DNA of 64,000 nucleotides from DATKUK01 sp035530655. Lineage in GTDB: Bacteria > Planctomycetota > Phycisphaerae > UBA1845 > DATKUK01. Positions 1-8,564 of this stretch are shown one piece after another. The notes below the pieces were generated by a model. The model searched no databases. It was given only the letters and a program-made list of their open reading frames with translations, and had not been told where the DNA came from. The DNA is taken from assembly GCA_035530655.1 (NCBI GenBank), contig DATKUK010000119.1, positions 1 through 64,000 on the forward strand, given 5' to 3'. Positions within the stretch are counted from its first letter, which is position 1. Each line of letters opens with the position of its first letter. The translations under genes and the position numbers were made by a program.

Positions 1-1
1 T

Positions 2-67
2 GAGTTGCGCGGACTGGGCCTCATCAGCCTGATGGAAGAGCATCGACGTCTTGCGTGTTCCTCGTGA
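2..67 (+). CDS. C-terminal end of an ORF running in from upstream, possibly the intron-encoded maturase
   Basis: An open frame enters from the left edge and ends at TGA 65-67, giving about 21 residues that begin ELRGLGLISL. The stop codon falls immediately in front of the group II intron domain V (68-99), which is where the reverse transcriptase/maturase ORF of compact bacterial group II introns normally ends. Only the tail is visible, so the identity rests on position rather than on a recognisable domain. Confidence 0.35.
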   Translation, partial: ELRGLGLISLMEEHRRLACSS

Positions 68-138
68 ACCGCCGTATACGGAACCGTACGTACGGTGGTG
101 TGGGAGCCGGGTCAGGGCAACCGACCCGGCTACCCGAT
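66..138 (+). mobile_element. 3' end of a bacterial group II intron (domains V and VI)
   Basis: Positions 68-80 and 85-99 form the 34-nucleotide type of hairpin seen in domain V, closed by a GAAC tetraloop and carrying a two-base bulge (C89 G90). The catalytic triad position reads C70-G71-C72, the variant known from class C introns. It is followed by a second perfect stem, 106-113 with 123-130, that fits domain VI. The intron probably ends near 138, in the sequence CCCGAT. The rest of the intron lies outside the window. The structure is seen directly; assignment to class C is inference from the CGC triad. Confidence 0.8.
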
Positions 139-221
139 CGCAACACGAAGTCGGTGCCGGGTGTGTGGGCGAGACGACTCGTCCGGCAGTGATAGAGCGG
201 CCCGCAACGGCTGCTCACATG

Positions 222-629
222 TTAAAGCAAACCGGTGAACGCAGCCGCGAGATCGACGTAGTCGTCCAGGTCGCAGTCACCGTCGCCGTCGAGGTCGGCC
301 TTGGGGTCGCCGGGCGCGACATTCGGTCCGTTCATGGCTGCCACAAACGCGGCCAGGTCGCTTAGGTCGACGTCGTCGTCGCCGTCCAGATCGCCCGCCA
401 GCATGATGTGCAGTTGGGCAAAATCCCAATCGTCGATCGTGCCGTATGGCGTCGTCACCAGGACCTTCAGTTCGATGGTGTGCCAGCCGACAGTCAGCCC
501 ACGGTGATTGCCCGGCCGATTGCCCACCCAAACGATCTGCCCATTCTTCCGCCATCCAGACAAGCCCTGTCTGAAAAACAAGCTCTCCGACGGCTTGCCG
601 TCCGGCGCACTGCTCAAGAGCAGTGGCAC
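222..629 (-). pseudogene. C-terminal fragment of a dockerin-type secreted protein
   Basis: The frame encodes 135 residues. The last 60 contain two calcium-loop repeats (LDGDDDVDLSDLAAF and LDGDGDCDLDDYVDL) typical of the C-terminal dockerin type I/EF-hand domain that planctomycetes put on secreted proteins. The upstream 70 residues look like part of a beta-sandwich (a WHTIELKVLV stretch). There is no signal peptide, the only start is a GTG without a ribosome binding site, and an in-frame TGA lies 4 codons upstream, so this looks like the end of a longer gene whose 5' part is gone. The group II intron end lies about 85 bases beyond its stop. 630-785 contains no recognisable continuation. Confidence 0.6.
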
Positions 630-785
630 ACGTCGGCGTCATTCTACCACAAAACGGCCGGTTTTTGTGCAGGAGCCGGGCGAGCGACCGCGTCACAGGT
701 GATGGGGGGGGAATGGCCGGTCCGGACCGGTCATTGTGCAGGGCGGAGAGTCTGGCGTCTGCTCAAGCCAGCGAGGCGAGTCTGA

Positions 786-3700
786 TTATTCTTCCTCTTG
801 ATCCTGACTTGGCAGGAGCGGCGCCAACGTCGACGGGTCGGCCAGGCCCGCGAGGATGGTTGCGATGATGATAGAGTCTTTCGAGTCCAGACCCTCGCAG
901 AGGGCGTCTTCGTCGCGTTCACCATTGAGAATGCGGTGTATGGCCCCGATCATCTCTTTCCAGCTCGGGTCATCGTAGTCCCGCAAGATTTCCTTGAGTC
1001 GAGGGCGCTGCTCTGGTTGGTGGACGGCCACGACGACGCCAAGAATCAAAGGAGCGTGGCGCTTGAGTTCCTGTTGCGTGCCGGGGAACGCGCGTTTGGC
1101 GTCGCGGGCGAGGCGGCGGTACTCGCGGGCCTCGGCTTGCAGTTCCGTCCTCCGCCTGTCGTCAGAACTGGCGGCGGCTTCCTTGTTCGCGATGTTGCCC
1201 AGTATGTTGTAGGTGTTCCAGATCTCGGCCGCGCCGGGGTCCAGTGTTTTCTTGACGACCAAGGCTTCTTCCGCCAGTCCCCTGGCCTCGCTCAGCCGCC
1301 CCGGCTGCGTTCGCAGGAGAGCGGCGAGGTTGCTCAGCGACCCGCACAGACTCACGTTGTCGCCGACACCCCGAAAAGCCTCAATGACCTTGCGAAACCA
1401 CATCTCCGCGGCGTCCGCCTTGCCGGCCATGCCGCTCACAATGGCCAACTGGTTCCAGGTCTGCGCCGCTGCGCCCAGATTGCGGTGCTCTTCCTGAATT
1501 CTCGCCGACTCCCGAAAGTGCCTCTCGGCTTGGTCCCACTGCCGCGCTTCCTCGAAGACTATGCCTAGCTGATGCCAAGCGCCCGCTTCCATCGCCGGCT
1601 CGCCCAACTGCTGGAACAGGGCGAGGGCGGCGCGGTAACGCTGCTCCGCGTCTCTCAACTCGCCCTCCCGTAGCGCGAGTGTCCCGAGTTGGCCGAGCGT
1701 TACGCCCTGTGCTCGCAGATGGCGCGAGTCCTTGGCTACATCAAGACCATCTTCGTATGCCTTCCGCGCCTCGGCATACCGCCCTTGGTCCCGCAGCGCG
1801 TCGGCTAGATCGGTCAGGCATACGCTCCGTAGTTGTTTCACGTCGTTCGTCTGTTCCAGCTTGTCGAGCACGGCGATGGCGTCGCGGAGGTGCTTTTCAG
1901 CCAGTTTTGGGCGTCCGCCTGCACCCAAGCACCGGCCCAAGCGGCCCAGGGTCACCGCTCGCCAATGACTGGACTTGTCGCCCAACTGCGCCAGGACGGT
2001 CTGGAATACCTCCACCGCCTCGGGCACTTGGCCGGCTTCAAACAACTGCTCGCCCCGGTTGGACTGTGCCAGATACCATGCGTCCGAGCCCACCTCGCCG
2101 GCCGTCGCGTGTGTCTTGGCGAGCAGGGCTTCGCCCTCCTGCGTGAGCCCGAAACATCCCAGGAAGAGGTTCACACTGTTGGCGAAGTCCACCGCCTCGG
2201 GCTCGCCCGCGGCGAGCGCGGCATGCACGGCGTGCAGCAGGTTGGGCAGCTCTCGCAGGGCGATGGCCCGCGCCTGGTGCGGCGTGGTGCTGTCTTCACG
2301 GTAAAGGTAATTGGCCAGGGCGTAATACCGCTTGCGATGGGCGGCGCTCAATAGGGCCCGCTCGTCGGCGCCCAGTTGCGCCCAGAGCATGGGCGCCAGT
2401 GTGGGATGGAACCGCAGGAACGGCACGGTTACCCCGGGCAGGCTCTCGGCCTCGATCAGCGCAGCAGCCTCCAACTGAGCCCGCAGCGCGGGCCACACGT
2501 TACCCTCGCCCAGGGCGGTGATGGCAAGCAAGTCGGGCTCCATCGCCCCGCCCTGAAACACGCCCAGGCGCGGCAGCACCTTGCGGGCCGCCTCGTCCAC
2601 CCGGTCAAGCGACAGCCTTACCGAGGCGAGCAGAGTAACGGGCGTGTCCTCATCCGGCGCGGCCGCGGCCGAGCCGTCGGCGCCCGCGGCGGTCAATAAC
2701 TGCTCCAAGCGCTTGCCGAGTTCGCCAGGCTCGCGCGTCTTGAGCTGCTGGGCCAGAACGCGGATCGAGAGGGGGTGGAACCGCACCTTGTCGAACAGGT
2801 CGATAAGCTCCTCGCGCTGCGGGGTGGGCACGGTGGGCGCGGGGGGCAGCTTGGTCAGCTCGGCGAACCATTCCAGCGGGTCGTCGGGCGAAGTGCGGGT
2901 GCCCAGACCGTCCAGTTGAATGCGCCGGTGGATGAGCGTGCCTTGCACGCGATACTGCGGATGGCCGAAGTCGGGCCGGCGGGTCGTGCAGAGCACGCGC
3001 GAGCCGCCTGCCTGCGACCAACCCACCGCCGCGTCCAACAGCTCGCGCAAGGGCTCGGGGGCGAGGGCTTCGAGGTTGTCGAGGATCACCAGCGCAGGGG
3101 TGCGCTCGAACGCTTCGGTGGCCGCGTCGGCGTCGATCAGGGTCTCGTCCAGTACCGATCCGATGTTGGTCACGGCCACCGCGACGGCGTCGCGACTCTG
3201 CACGCGCGAGTAATCGACAACCACGGCGGTGTGGAACATCCCGGTGCGGACGAGCCAGCGGCCAGCCTCCTCGGCCAGTGCCGTCTTGCCCTGCCCGCCA
3301 AAGCCGGTGATGGTGATGCGGCGCGTCTTGTCGGCAAACCACCGCTCGATGTGCCATAGCTCGCGCCGACGGCCGAAAAAGCCGCCTTCGGGCGCTTCGC
3401 TCAGCCTGCCGTCGGGCGGTTCGCCATGCCGCCGCCAGGGCGGGCGGGCAGGTTCAGCCGCGGCGGATTCCGACGGAGTCGGCGTGAGCAATGCCGCGTC
3501 GGCTGCGGTCTCATAGAGCGTGGGGATGAACCAGTCGTAGAGCTTCAGCGGCACGCGATCGGGACCGCGCTGAACCTCGTACTTCTCGGGGTGGTTGGCC
3601 AGGTGGCGACGGGCGTTGTCGAGCGCTTCGGCCACGCCTTTGTGGTGGGCGAGGTCTTTGTAAAACTCGCCGAACAGCGCCCGCGTGGTGTGGACCAGCA

Positions 3701-4760
3701 CACTGTGGCTCATCGCCAGCACCGCCGGGATGCCGGTGGCCGTCAGCCGGGCGGCCACGCCGCCCATGGGGCGCTCGGCGGCATCGTCGTCGCCCACGGC
3801 GGCCGACTGACAGGCGGAAAGGATCACCAGCGGAACCTTGTGGCGATGGAGATTGGCGCCGATCCTGTCGGCCGAGACGAAATCGGACTCACCGTCGGCG
3901 CTCTCGAACAGCAGGTAGCCCGTATTGGGTGGGTAGTTCGCGTCGTCAGGCGGTTCGGCCTTCTTCTCGCGAACGAACTGCTCGACGGGGCCGGTGCGAT
4001 GGTCTTTTGCTTCCTTCGCGCGTTTGGGCAGACCACCACGGCGATCGAACACGCCGTGGCCGTCGAAGTGCAGGATGTCCACAGCCGGCTGCGTCGTATC
4101 CTCGAGTCGCTCAACGAGCGCGTCGAGCGTGGGTGGGTGGAGGAACTCCCAGGTGACGCGGCCCGGGGCGTGTTCTTCCAGCGCGTCGAGCACGGCGCCG
4201 GGGTCGGCCCGGGGGTCGACAAATCCCGCGTCGGCAGGCCGACTGACGACGAACAGCAGGTGCAGTTGATCCTTGGGCACGATCTTGAACGGCGCCCGCC
4301 CGCCCGTAGCGCCCGCCACGCGGCGGCGGATGCTGATGCGCGGGTGTTCGTAGAACAGGTGGACCCCGCCGGGCGCCGAGTCATGGAGCAGTTCCCACGG
4401 CAGGGCGAGTATCGCCGGGTGCTCGGCGGTGATCGTCAGGAGGCGGGTGTCGTGCTCGGCGTCCTGAAAGCGATTGAACAGGCGCGCCGCGTCGCGCTGA
4501 CCGAACACCGCGTCGAACAGCGCCTTGCCCCACTCGGATAGCCTGGCGGCGATGCGGGCGGCCTCCGTGTCGTCCGGATCGCCCAGCGAGTGGGCGCCAT
4601 ACAACTCGACGTACCATTGAATGTCGCCGCGGTCCTTGTCGGTGAGGGGATCGACGAACGGAAGTGAGCCGCCTTTGACGTTGTCGAGGGTGACGATGAC
4701 GTGGTCGGCGTCCGGAAAACGAAGGTTCAGTTCTGTGCTCACGGTAAGTCCTCGCGACAT
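786..4760 (-). CDS. CHAT protease - NB-ARC ATPase - TPR protein (NLR-like architecture)
   Basis: This 1324-residue protein has three modules. Residues about 165-420 form a CHAT (caspase-like) domain with the expected catalytic pair: His235 in LHFDGHGVFD and Cys317 in VILSACQSA. Residues about 455-780 form a STAND/NB-ARC-type ATPase with Walker A GFGGQGKT (about 486-493), a Walker B-like ALVILDNLEAL, a TTR arginine motif and a later HPLSIRVLAQ segment. From about 820 to 1230 there are tandem TPR repeats. The start at 4760 (MSRGL) is preferred over 4823 because the 21 extra residues are low in coding character and an AGGGGCGAG site precedes 4760. The same effector-switch-sensor order is used by NLR-type immune proteins, so a ligand-triggered protease in anti-phage or regulated-death response is plausible. 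No partner or substrate gene is adjacent, so the role is inference. Both key residues are intact. Confidence 0.85.
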   Translation of the reverse strand: MSRGLTVSTELNLRFPDADHVIVTLDNVKGGSLPFVDPLTDKDRGDIQWYVELYGAHSLGDPDDTEAARIAARLSEWGKALFDAVFGQRDAARLFNRFQDAEHDTRLLTITAEHPAILALPWELLHDSAPGGVHLFYEHPRISIRRRVAGATGGRAPFKIVPKDQLHLLFVVSRPADAGFVDPRADPGAVLDALEEHAPGRVTWEFLHPPTLDALVERLEDTTQPAVDILHFDGHGVFDRRGGLPKRAKEAKDHRTGPVEQFVREKKAEPPDDANYPPNTGYLLFESADGESDFVSADRIGANLHRHKVPLVILSACQSAAVGDDDAAERPMGGVAARLTATGIPAVLAMSHSVLVHTTRALFGEFYKDLAHHKGVAEALDNARRHLANHPEKYEVQRGPDRVPLKLYDWFIPTLYETAADAALLTPTPSESAAAEPARPPWRRHGEPPDGRLSEAPEGGFFGRRRELWHIERWFADKTRRITITGFGGQGKTALAEEAGRWLVRTGMFHTAVVVDYSRVQSRDAVAVAVTNIGSVLDETLIDADAATEAFERTPALVILDNLEALAPEPLRELLDAAVGWSQAGGSRVLCTTRRPDFGHPQYRVQGTLIHRRIQLDGLGTRTSPDDPLEWFAELTKLPPAPTVPTPQREELIDLFDKVRFHPLSIRVLAQQLKTREPGELGKRLEQLLTAAGADGSAAAAPDEDTPVTLLASVRLSLDRVDEAARKVLPRLGVFQGGAMEPDLLAITALGEGNVWPALRAQLEAAALIEAESLPGVTVPFLRFHPTLAPMLWAQLGADERALLSAAHRKRYYALANYLYREDSTTPHQARAIALRELPNLLHAVHAALAAGEPEAVDFANSVNLFLGCFGLTQEGEALLAKTHATAGEVGSDAWYLAQSNRGEQLFEAGQVPEAVEVFQTVLAQLGDKSSHWRAVTLGRLGRCLGAGGRPKLAEKHLRDAIAVLDKLEQTNDVKQLRSVCLTDLADALRDQGRYAEARKAYEDGLDVAKDSRHLRAQGVTLGQLGTLALREGELRDAEQRYRAALALFQQLGEPAMEAGAWHQLGIVFEEARQWDQAERHFRESARIQEEHRNLGAAAQTWNQLAIVSGMAGKADAAEMWFRKVIEAFRGVGDNVSLCGSLSNLAALLRTQPGRLSEARGLAEEALVVKKTLDPGAAEIWNTYNILGNIANKEAAASSDDRRRTELQAEAREYRRLARDAKRAFPGTQQELKRHAPLILGVVVAVHQPEQRPRLKEILRDYDDPSWKEMIGAIHRILNGERDEDALCEGLDSKDSIIIATILAGLADPSTLAPLLPSQDQEEE

Positions 4761-5042
4761 AAGCTCGCCCCTTTGGGCGGCACAAGCCCCGCAGGCGGCT
4801 ATCGCCCCGCCTTGGCAGGGCATGGCGAAGCCCGTCGAATAGTCCTGGGGGGGTCCGCTGCCGACGGGCCGCTATCGGTCCCCGACCCACCTGCATTGTC
4901 ATGGCTTCCCGCAATGGCGAAGCTCGCGCCGGGAAATGCGTTTCCCGCCCCAGAGACGTCCGGACGAGTCTAACCTGGAGGCGGCGCTACCACAATCGTG
5001 CGACTCCGGATTCCGTCTGCTGTCCCATCTCTGCCCAGGCGA

Positions 5043-5057
5043 ATGTTATCCTAACAT
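5043..5057. promoter_or_regulatory. Perfect interrupted palindrome, candidate operator
   Basis: The sequence ATGTTA-TCC-TAACAT is a perfect 6+6 inverted repeat in an otherwise GC-rich intergenic region between two divergent genes. The form suits a dimeric regulator site. No matching regulator is identified. Confidence 0.35.
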
Positions 5058-5129
5058 GCTCTCTGGGTCCGCTTGTCGCGGCACGTAGGCTCCGATCTGC
5101 CCGCTTCGGGTGCCCGGCGACACAGGGAC

Positions 5130-5158
5130 TTGACCCGGGGCATGCTGCTCGGTACAGG
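5130..5158 (+). promoter_or_regulatory. Possible sigma-70 promoter for the aminotransferase gene
   Basis: TTGACC (5130-5135) is followed after 17 bases by TACAGG (5153-5158). The -35 is good and the -10 poor. Transcription would start near 5165, just ahead of the ribosome binding site at 5173-5177. Confidence 0.3.
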
Positions 5159-5184
5159 CCTGATGTCGTTTGGGGAGTATGCGG

Positions 5185-6456
5185 ATGGCCAAAGACAAGC
5201 TGGCTGTGCTCGGCGGGCGGCGCGAGGTGCCGGAAAGAATGGTGCGGCGCTGGCCGCCGATCGACGATCGAGACCAGCAAATGGTCCTCGAATCGTTGCT
5301 GGGCGGTAAGCATGCGTTCGGGCCGAACTGCGAGGCCTTCCAGAGGGAGTTCGCCGCGTGGAACGGAAACCGCTTCGCGATCACCACCAACTCGGGCACG
5401 GCGGCGCTGCACATGTGTCTGGCGGCGAGCGGATGCGGGGCAGGTGATGAGGTGATCGTGCCGGCCTATAGCTGGTCTAGCTCGGCCACCTGCGTGCTGC
5501 ATCACAACGCCATTCCAGTTTTTGTGGACATCGACTGGGACACCATGAATCTCGACGCGGACGCGATCGAGCAGGCCATTACCGAAAAGACCAGGGCCAT
5601 CATCGTGGTACACCTTCACGGCCTGCCGGCGGATATGGAGAAGATCCTGCCCATTGCGGCGAAGCGCGGCCTGAAGGTCATCGAAGACGCCTGCCAGGCG
5701 CACGGTGCGACTTTCGCCGGCCGCAAAGTGGGTACGCTGGGCCACTGCGGCGCGTTCAGTTTCAACCAGAACAAGTGCCTGTGTGCGGGCGAAGGCGGTA
5801 TGTTCGTCACAGATGACGAGCAGATGCTGGGGGCGGCTCAATCGCTGTGGTCGTTCGGCGAGACTCGCACGCCACTGGAAGACCGCGACTATCACGCGTA
5901 CGCCCTGGGTTGGATGTATCGCAACAGCGATCTGCCGGCCGCCTTCGGGCGAGCCCAGCTACAGAAGTTAGACGGCTATCTGGCTCAACAAAGGATCAAC
6001 GCGACCCGCTTGACCGAGTGCTTGGTCGACGCGTGGGGGCTGATTCTGCCGGCCGAGCCCGAAGGACGAACACACTGTTGGTACAACTACACGATCCGTT
6101 TTGACATGGAGGCGCTGGGCCACTCACATGATGCGTCGGCATTCCGCGACCGCCTCATCCGGGCGATGCGGGCTGAGGGCGTTTTGACGGAGGTGTGGCA
6201 GAAGACAATTCTGCCGGCCATGACGGTGTTCCGGGCGAAAAACGCCTATGGGAAAGGTTGCCCGTGGCAGTGCCCTCACTCTCGTCCGGTCGAGTACAGG
6301 CAGGACCAATACCCGGTCGCACAGAAACACGCCGACTGGCACACGGGCATGACGACGCCCCTTCGATCACCTAATGGCCCGGAAGTGGCCGAGGCCACCG
6401 CACGAGGGATTCGCAAGGTAATGGGAAACCTGGACCAGCTTGAACGGCTGGAGTGA
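5185..6456 (+). CDS. DegT/DnrJ/EryC1/StrS family PLP-dependent aminotransferase
   Basis: The 423-residue product shows the fold-type I pattern of sugar and aminocyclitol aminotransferases: the TNSGTAALHM substrate/PLP loop, the GDEVIVPAYSWSSSA segment, VIEDACQAHGA for the PLP ring aspartate, and FSFNQNKCLCAGEGG, where the lysine forms the Schiff base. The start at 5185 (MAKDKL) has a GGGGAG site 7 bases upstream; an in-frame ATG at 5179 is too close to that site. The stop overlaps the upstream edge of the next gene's ribosome binding site, so the two genes form one transcript. Members usually transaminate keto-sugars for surface polysaccharide or antibiotic synthesis, but no nucleotide-sugar genes are nearby and the substrate is unknown. 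Confidence 0.88.
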   Translation: MAKDKLAVLGGRREVPERMVRRWPPIDDRDQQMVLESLLGGKHAFGPNCEAFQREFAAWNGNRFAITTNSGTAALHMCLAASGCGAGDEVIVPAYSWSSSATCVLHHNAIPVFVDIDWDTMNLDADAIEQAITEKTRAIIVVHLHGLPADMEKILPIAAKRGLKVIEDACQAHGATFAGRKVGTLGHCGAFSFNQNKCLCAGEGGMFVTDDEQMLGAAQSLWSFGETRTPLEDRDYHAYALGWMYRNSDLPAAFGRAQLQKLDGYLAQQRINATRLTECLVDAWGLILPAEPEGRTHCWYNYTIRFDMEALGHSHDASAFRDRLIRAMRAEGVLTEVWQKTILPAMTVFRAKNAYGKGCPWQCPHSRPVEYRQDQYPVAQKHADWHTGMTTPLRSPNGPEVAEATARGIRKVMGNLDQLERLE

Positions 6457-6464
6457 GAAGGCCC

Positions 6465-7736
6465 ATGTCCGTGCAGGCAGGATTTGCCGAGATCGATATC
6501 ACGCCGCCGGTAGGGGTGCAAAAGGTCGGGTGGCCCCGGACCATCGTAACCGACCATGTGCTGGACCTGCTGTATGCCCGTGCAGCCGTGTTCGAAACGA
6601 GCGACGAGCGGATCGCGTTCATCCAGCTCGACACGCTCTTTGTCCCTGCCGAGCTTGTCGAGCGGCTTCGGGCTGCAATCTCTGCCGAGCACGGTTTTCC
6701 CGGCGAGAAGGTGATGGTATGCGCCACTCACAATCACGCAGGCCCGGCTATCTATGACGTGGGGTTTGTTCGGCAGGATCCCCGCTACGTAGATACTTTG
6801 GCCGACAAGGTGGTTGCCGTTTTCGGGTCGGCTCTGGGCAATCGGCGCCAGGCAGAGATCGGTTTCGGGCGATGTTTTGAGTTTCGGGTGGCCCACAACC
6901 GCCGCGTCGTCATGCGCGACGGCACGGTACGAACGCATGGCAGCTTCTCCGACCCTCAGGCCCTGTACGTAGAAGGCCCCATCGATCCGGAGGTGGCGGT
7001 GCTGGCCGCCCGGTCGTTGGACGGGAAGCTGCTGGGCGTGCTGGTCAACTTCACGTGCCATCCGACCCATCATGGCGGCGACACCGCGCTGTCGGCGGGA
7101 TACCCCGGCGCCCTGGCGGACGAGCTGAAGTCGCGTGGCTGTGGAGTGCCCCTCTTTCTGCAAGGGGCGTCGGGCAACGTTCACTTTGACGACCCGACCG
7201 ATGTGCGAACAGGACAGTCGTTGGAAGGCATCGGGCAGATTCTCGCCGAAGATGTTATGGCCGTTCTGGCAGAGATGCGGTTCTCGCAGCGCGCACAGCT
7301 TGCCGGGCGGGCTTCCACCGTTCTCCTGCCGTGCCGAACGCTGACCGACCAGCAAATCCATGCCAGCGGGCCCGGCGCGCAGCGGTTCGTCGAGCCGGAG
7401 CTGCACGACTGCGGGATCCCGGAGTTGGTGGACCGGATCAATCAGATGAAGGGCGAACCGGCCGAGGTGCAGGTGCTGCGCGTTAACGACGTCGTGTTTG
7501 CCGCCAATGGGGGCGAGTGTTTCGTGGAGCTGGGCTTGGCGATCAAGCAACGATCGCAGCCACTGAACGCGCTGGTGGTCTGCTATGCCAACGGTCGGCT
7601 GGGTTACATACCGACGCAAGACGCCTTTAGGCGAGGCGGATACGAGACGACGTTCAGCCTGGCGAGTTGGTTGGCGCCCGAGGCCGGCGACATCCTGGTA
7701 GACGCCACTGTCGATCTGATCGGGCAGGAGGGCTGA
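6465..7736 (+). CDS. Neutral/alkaline ceramidase-like hydrolase
   Basis: This 423-residue protein begins AGFAEIDITPPVG and contains VMVCATHNHAGPA, a CHPTHHGG segment and GASGNVH. These are the zinc-ligand and active-site blocks of the neutral/alkaline non-lysosomal ceramidase N-terminal family. It lacks the usual signal peptide and the C-terminal beta-sandwich domain, so it is the short, probably cytoplasmic version common in planctomycetes, for which ceramide has not been shown as the substrate. The start at 6465 has an ideal GAGAAGG site; the upstream GTG at 6453 would overlap it. It is translationally linked to the preceding aminotransferase gene, so the two may act on the same amino-sugar or amide substrate (inference). 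Confidence 0.75.
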   Translation: MSVQAGFAEIDITPPVGVQKVGWPRTIVTDHVLDLLYARAAVFETSDERIAFIQLDTLFVPAELVERLRAAISAEHGFPGEKVMVCATHNHAGPAIYDVGFVRQDPRYVDTLADKVVAVFGSALGNRRQAEIGFGRCFEFRVAHNRRVVMRDGTVRTHGSFSDPQALYVEGPIDPEVAVLAARSLDGKLLGVLVNFTCHPTHHGGDTALSAGYPGALADELKSRGCGVPLFLQGASGNVHFDDPTDVRTGQSLEGIGQILAEDVMAVLAEMRFSQRAQLAGRASTVLLPCRTLTDQQIHASGPGAQRFVEPELHDCGIPELVDRINQMKGEPAEVQVLRVNDVVFAANGGECFVELGLAIKQRSQPLNALVVCYANGRLGYIPTQDAFRRGGYETTFSLASWLAPEAGDILVDATVDLIGQEG

Positions 7737-7931
7737 CGTAGCCTCCGCAGGGCCGGGCCGCCACAAGAGCACAGCGAGCAGCCGTTGAAGTTGCCAAGGG
7801 GCTTTTCGGTGCTCTGGCTTTGGACCAGCAGAAGTAGTGCTTCCCCCACCAGGGACGGAGATGTACACAAGATGTATGCGGACTATCGCCGCGCGAGCTC
7901 TTCGCGACGGGCGGGACACGTCGGCTCTGTT

Positions 7932-8458
7932 TCAAAGCCCCGCCTGGTCGAGACGGTGAATGAAGTTCTGCTTCCTGCCGTGCCGGCTTCGGATTTCTTG
8001 CGTGTAGTCGGCAAACGGGCTCGTTGGCTTCGCCACTTCCGCCAGGTCGGTCAACAGCTCGACGGCGCGCTGCTGGTCGGGCGACATACTTGCCGGCTGA
8101 GTGGCGTGGGCGCCAGGGGCTGACCGCATGACCGGGTTGGCTGTTAGCCACCGGCGGCTGCGTCGGGGCGAACTGGGTTATGTCGACCGGCGACATCGCG
8201 TGCCCACGCCAGCCAGTGGCCCGGTTCGGAGTCAGGATGGATCGGTCCCGTCCACACGGCAATCCAGAGGGCATGGCCGGGCTGAGGTGGCAGTTCAGCA
8301 TACAGGCCGCGACTGGGGCGGCCCAATAGCCGACCGGCGGCCCGGGGGATGTCAAACCGCTTGCAGACTTTCGCCAGTCCCACATCCGAAAGGCCGTACT
8401 GAGGGGCGAGCTTGCCTATGGGGGTCGTCCAGACCTGCTGGGCCAGAGCCCGGGGCCG
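7932..8458 (-). pseudogene. Decayed gene for a helix-turn-helix protein
   Basis: Residues read from 8458 downwards (a VWTTPIGKLAPQYGLSDVGL stretch, then KVCKRFDIPR) match the HTH of a widespread uncharacterised family in which this block continues PPxGYWA. The matching PPVGYWAAPVAA is present but in another frame, so one extra G in the G-run at about 8341-8345 shifts the frame. A third frame (ending at 7932) then carries a plausible C-terminus, ending HGRKQNFIHRLDQAGL. At least two frame changes make it non-functional. The rest of the gene-free interval 7737-8564 shows nothing else apart from the regulatory site at 8508-8548. Confidence 0.55.
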
Positions 8459-8507
8459 CAAACAACGTAGCGGCGAGCGATACCCTGCGGCGCGGTTGGC
8501 GGGCAGC

Positions 8508-8548
8508 TTGACGGCTGCCCGACGACACCCTACTATCACATTGTGATA
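8508..8548 (+). promoter_or_regulatory. Sigma-70 promoter overlapped by a perfect operator palindrome
   Basis: TTGACG (8508-8513) and TACTAT (8531-8536) are separated by 17 bases. The perfect inverted repeat TATCACA-T-TGTGATA (8534-8548) covers the -10 element and the predicted start of transcription, just upstream of the XRE-family gene at 8565. The layout is that of an autorepressed regulator. Confidence 0.6.
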
Positions 8549-8564
8549 TTCTAGAGGCAGGGAC

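Larger units (their letters stand above)
4761..5184. other. Divergent intergenic region with an inverted repeat
   Basis: This 424-base stretch separates the minus-strand CHAT gene from the plus-strand aminotransferase gene. No supported ORF lies in it. It holds the perfect interrupted palindrome at 5043-5057 and a possible sigma-70 promoter at 5130-5158, both listed separately. Confidence 0.5.

Noticed and set aside
3426..4541. 371-residue plus-strand frame opposite the CHAT gene
   Set aside because: It covers the catalytic His and Cys region of the CHAT domain in antisense and shows no domain of its own.
6276..7919. 547-residue minus-strand frame opposite the ceramidase-like gene
   Set aside because: The plus-strand frame has conserved family motifs and a perfect ribosome binding site. 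The opposite frame has none.
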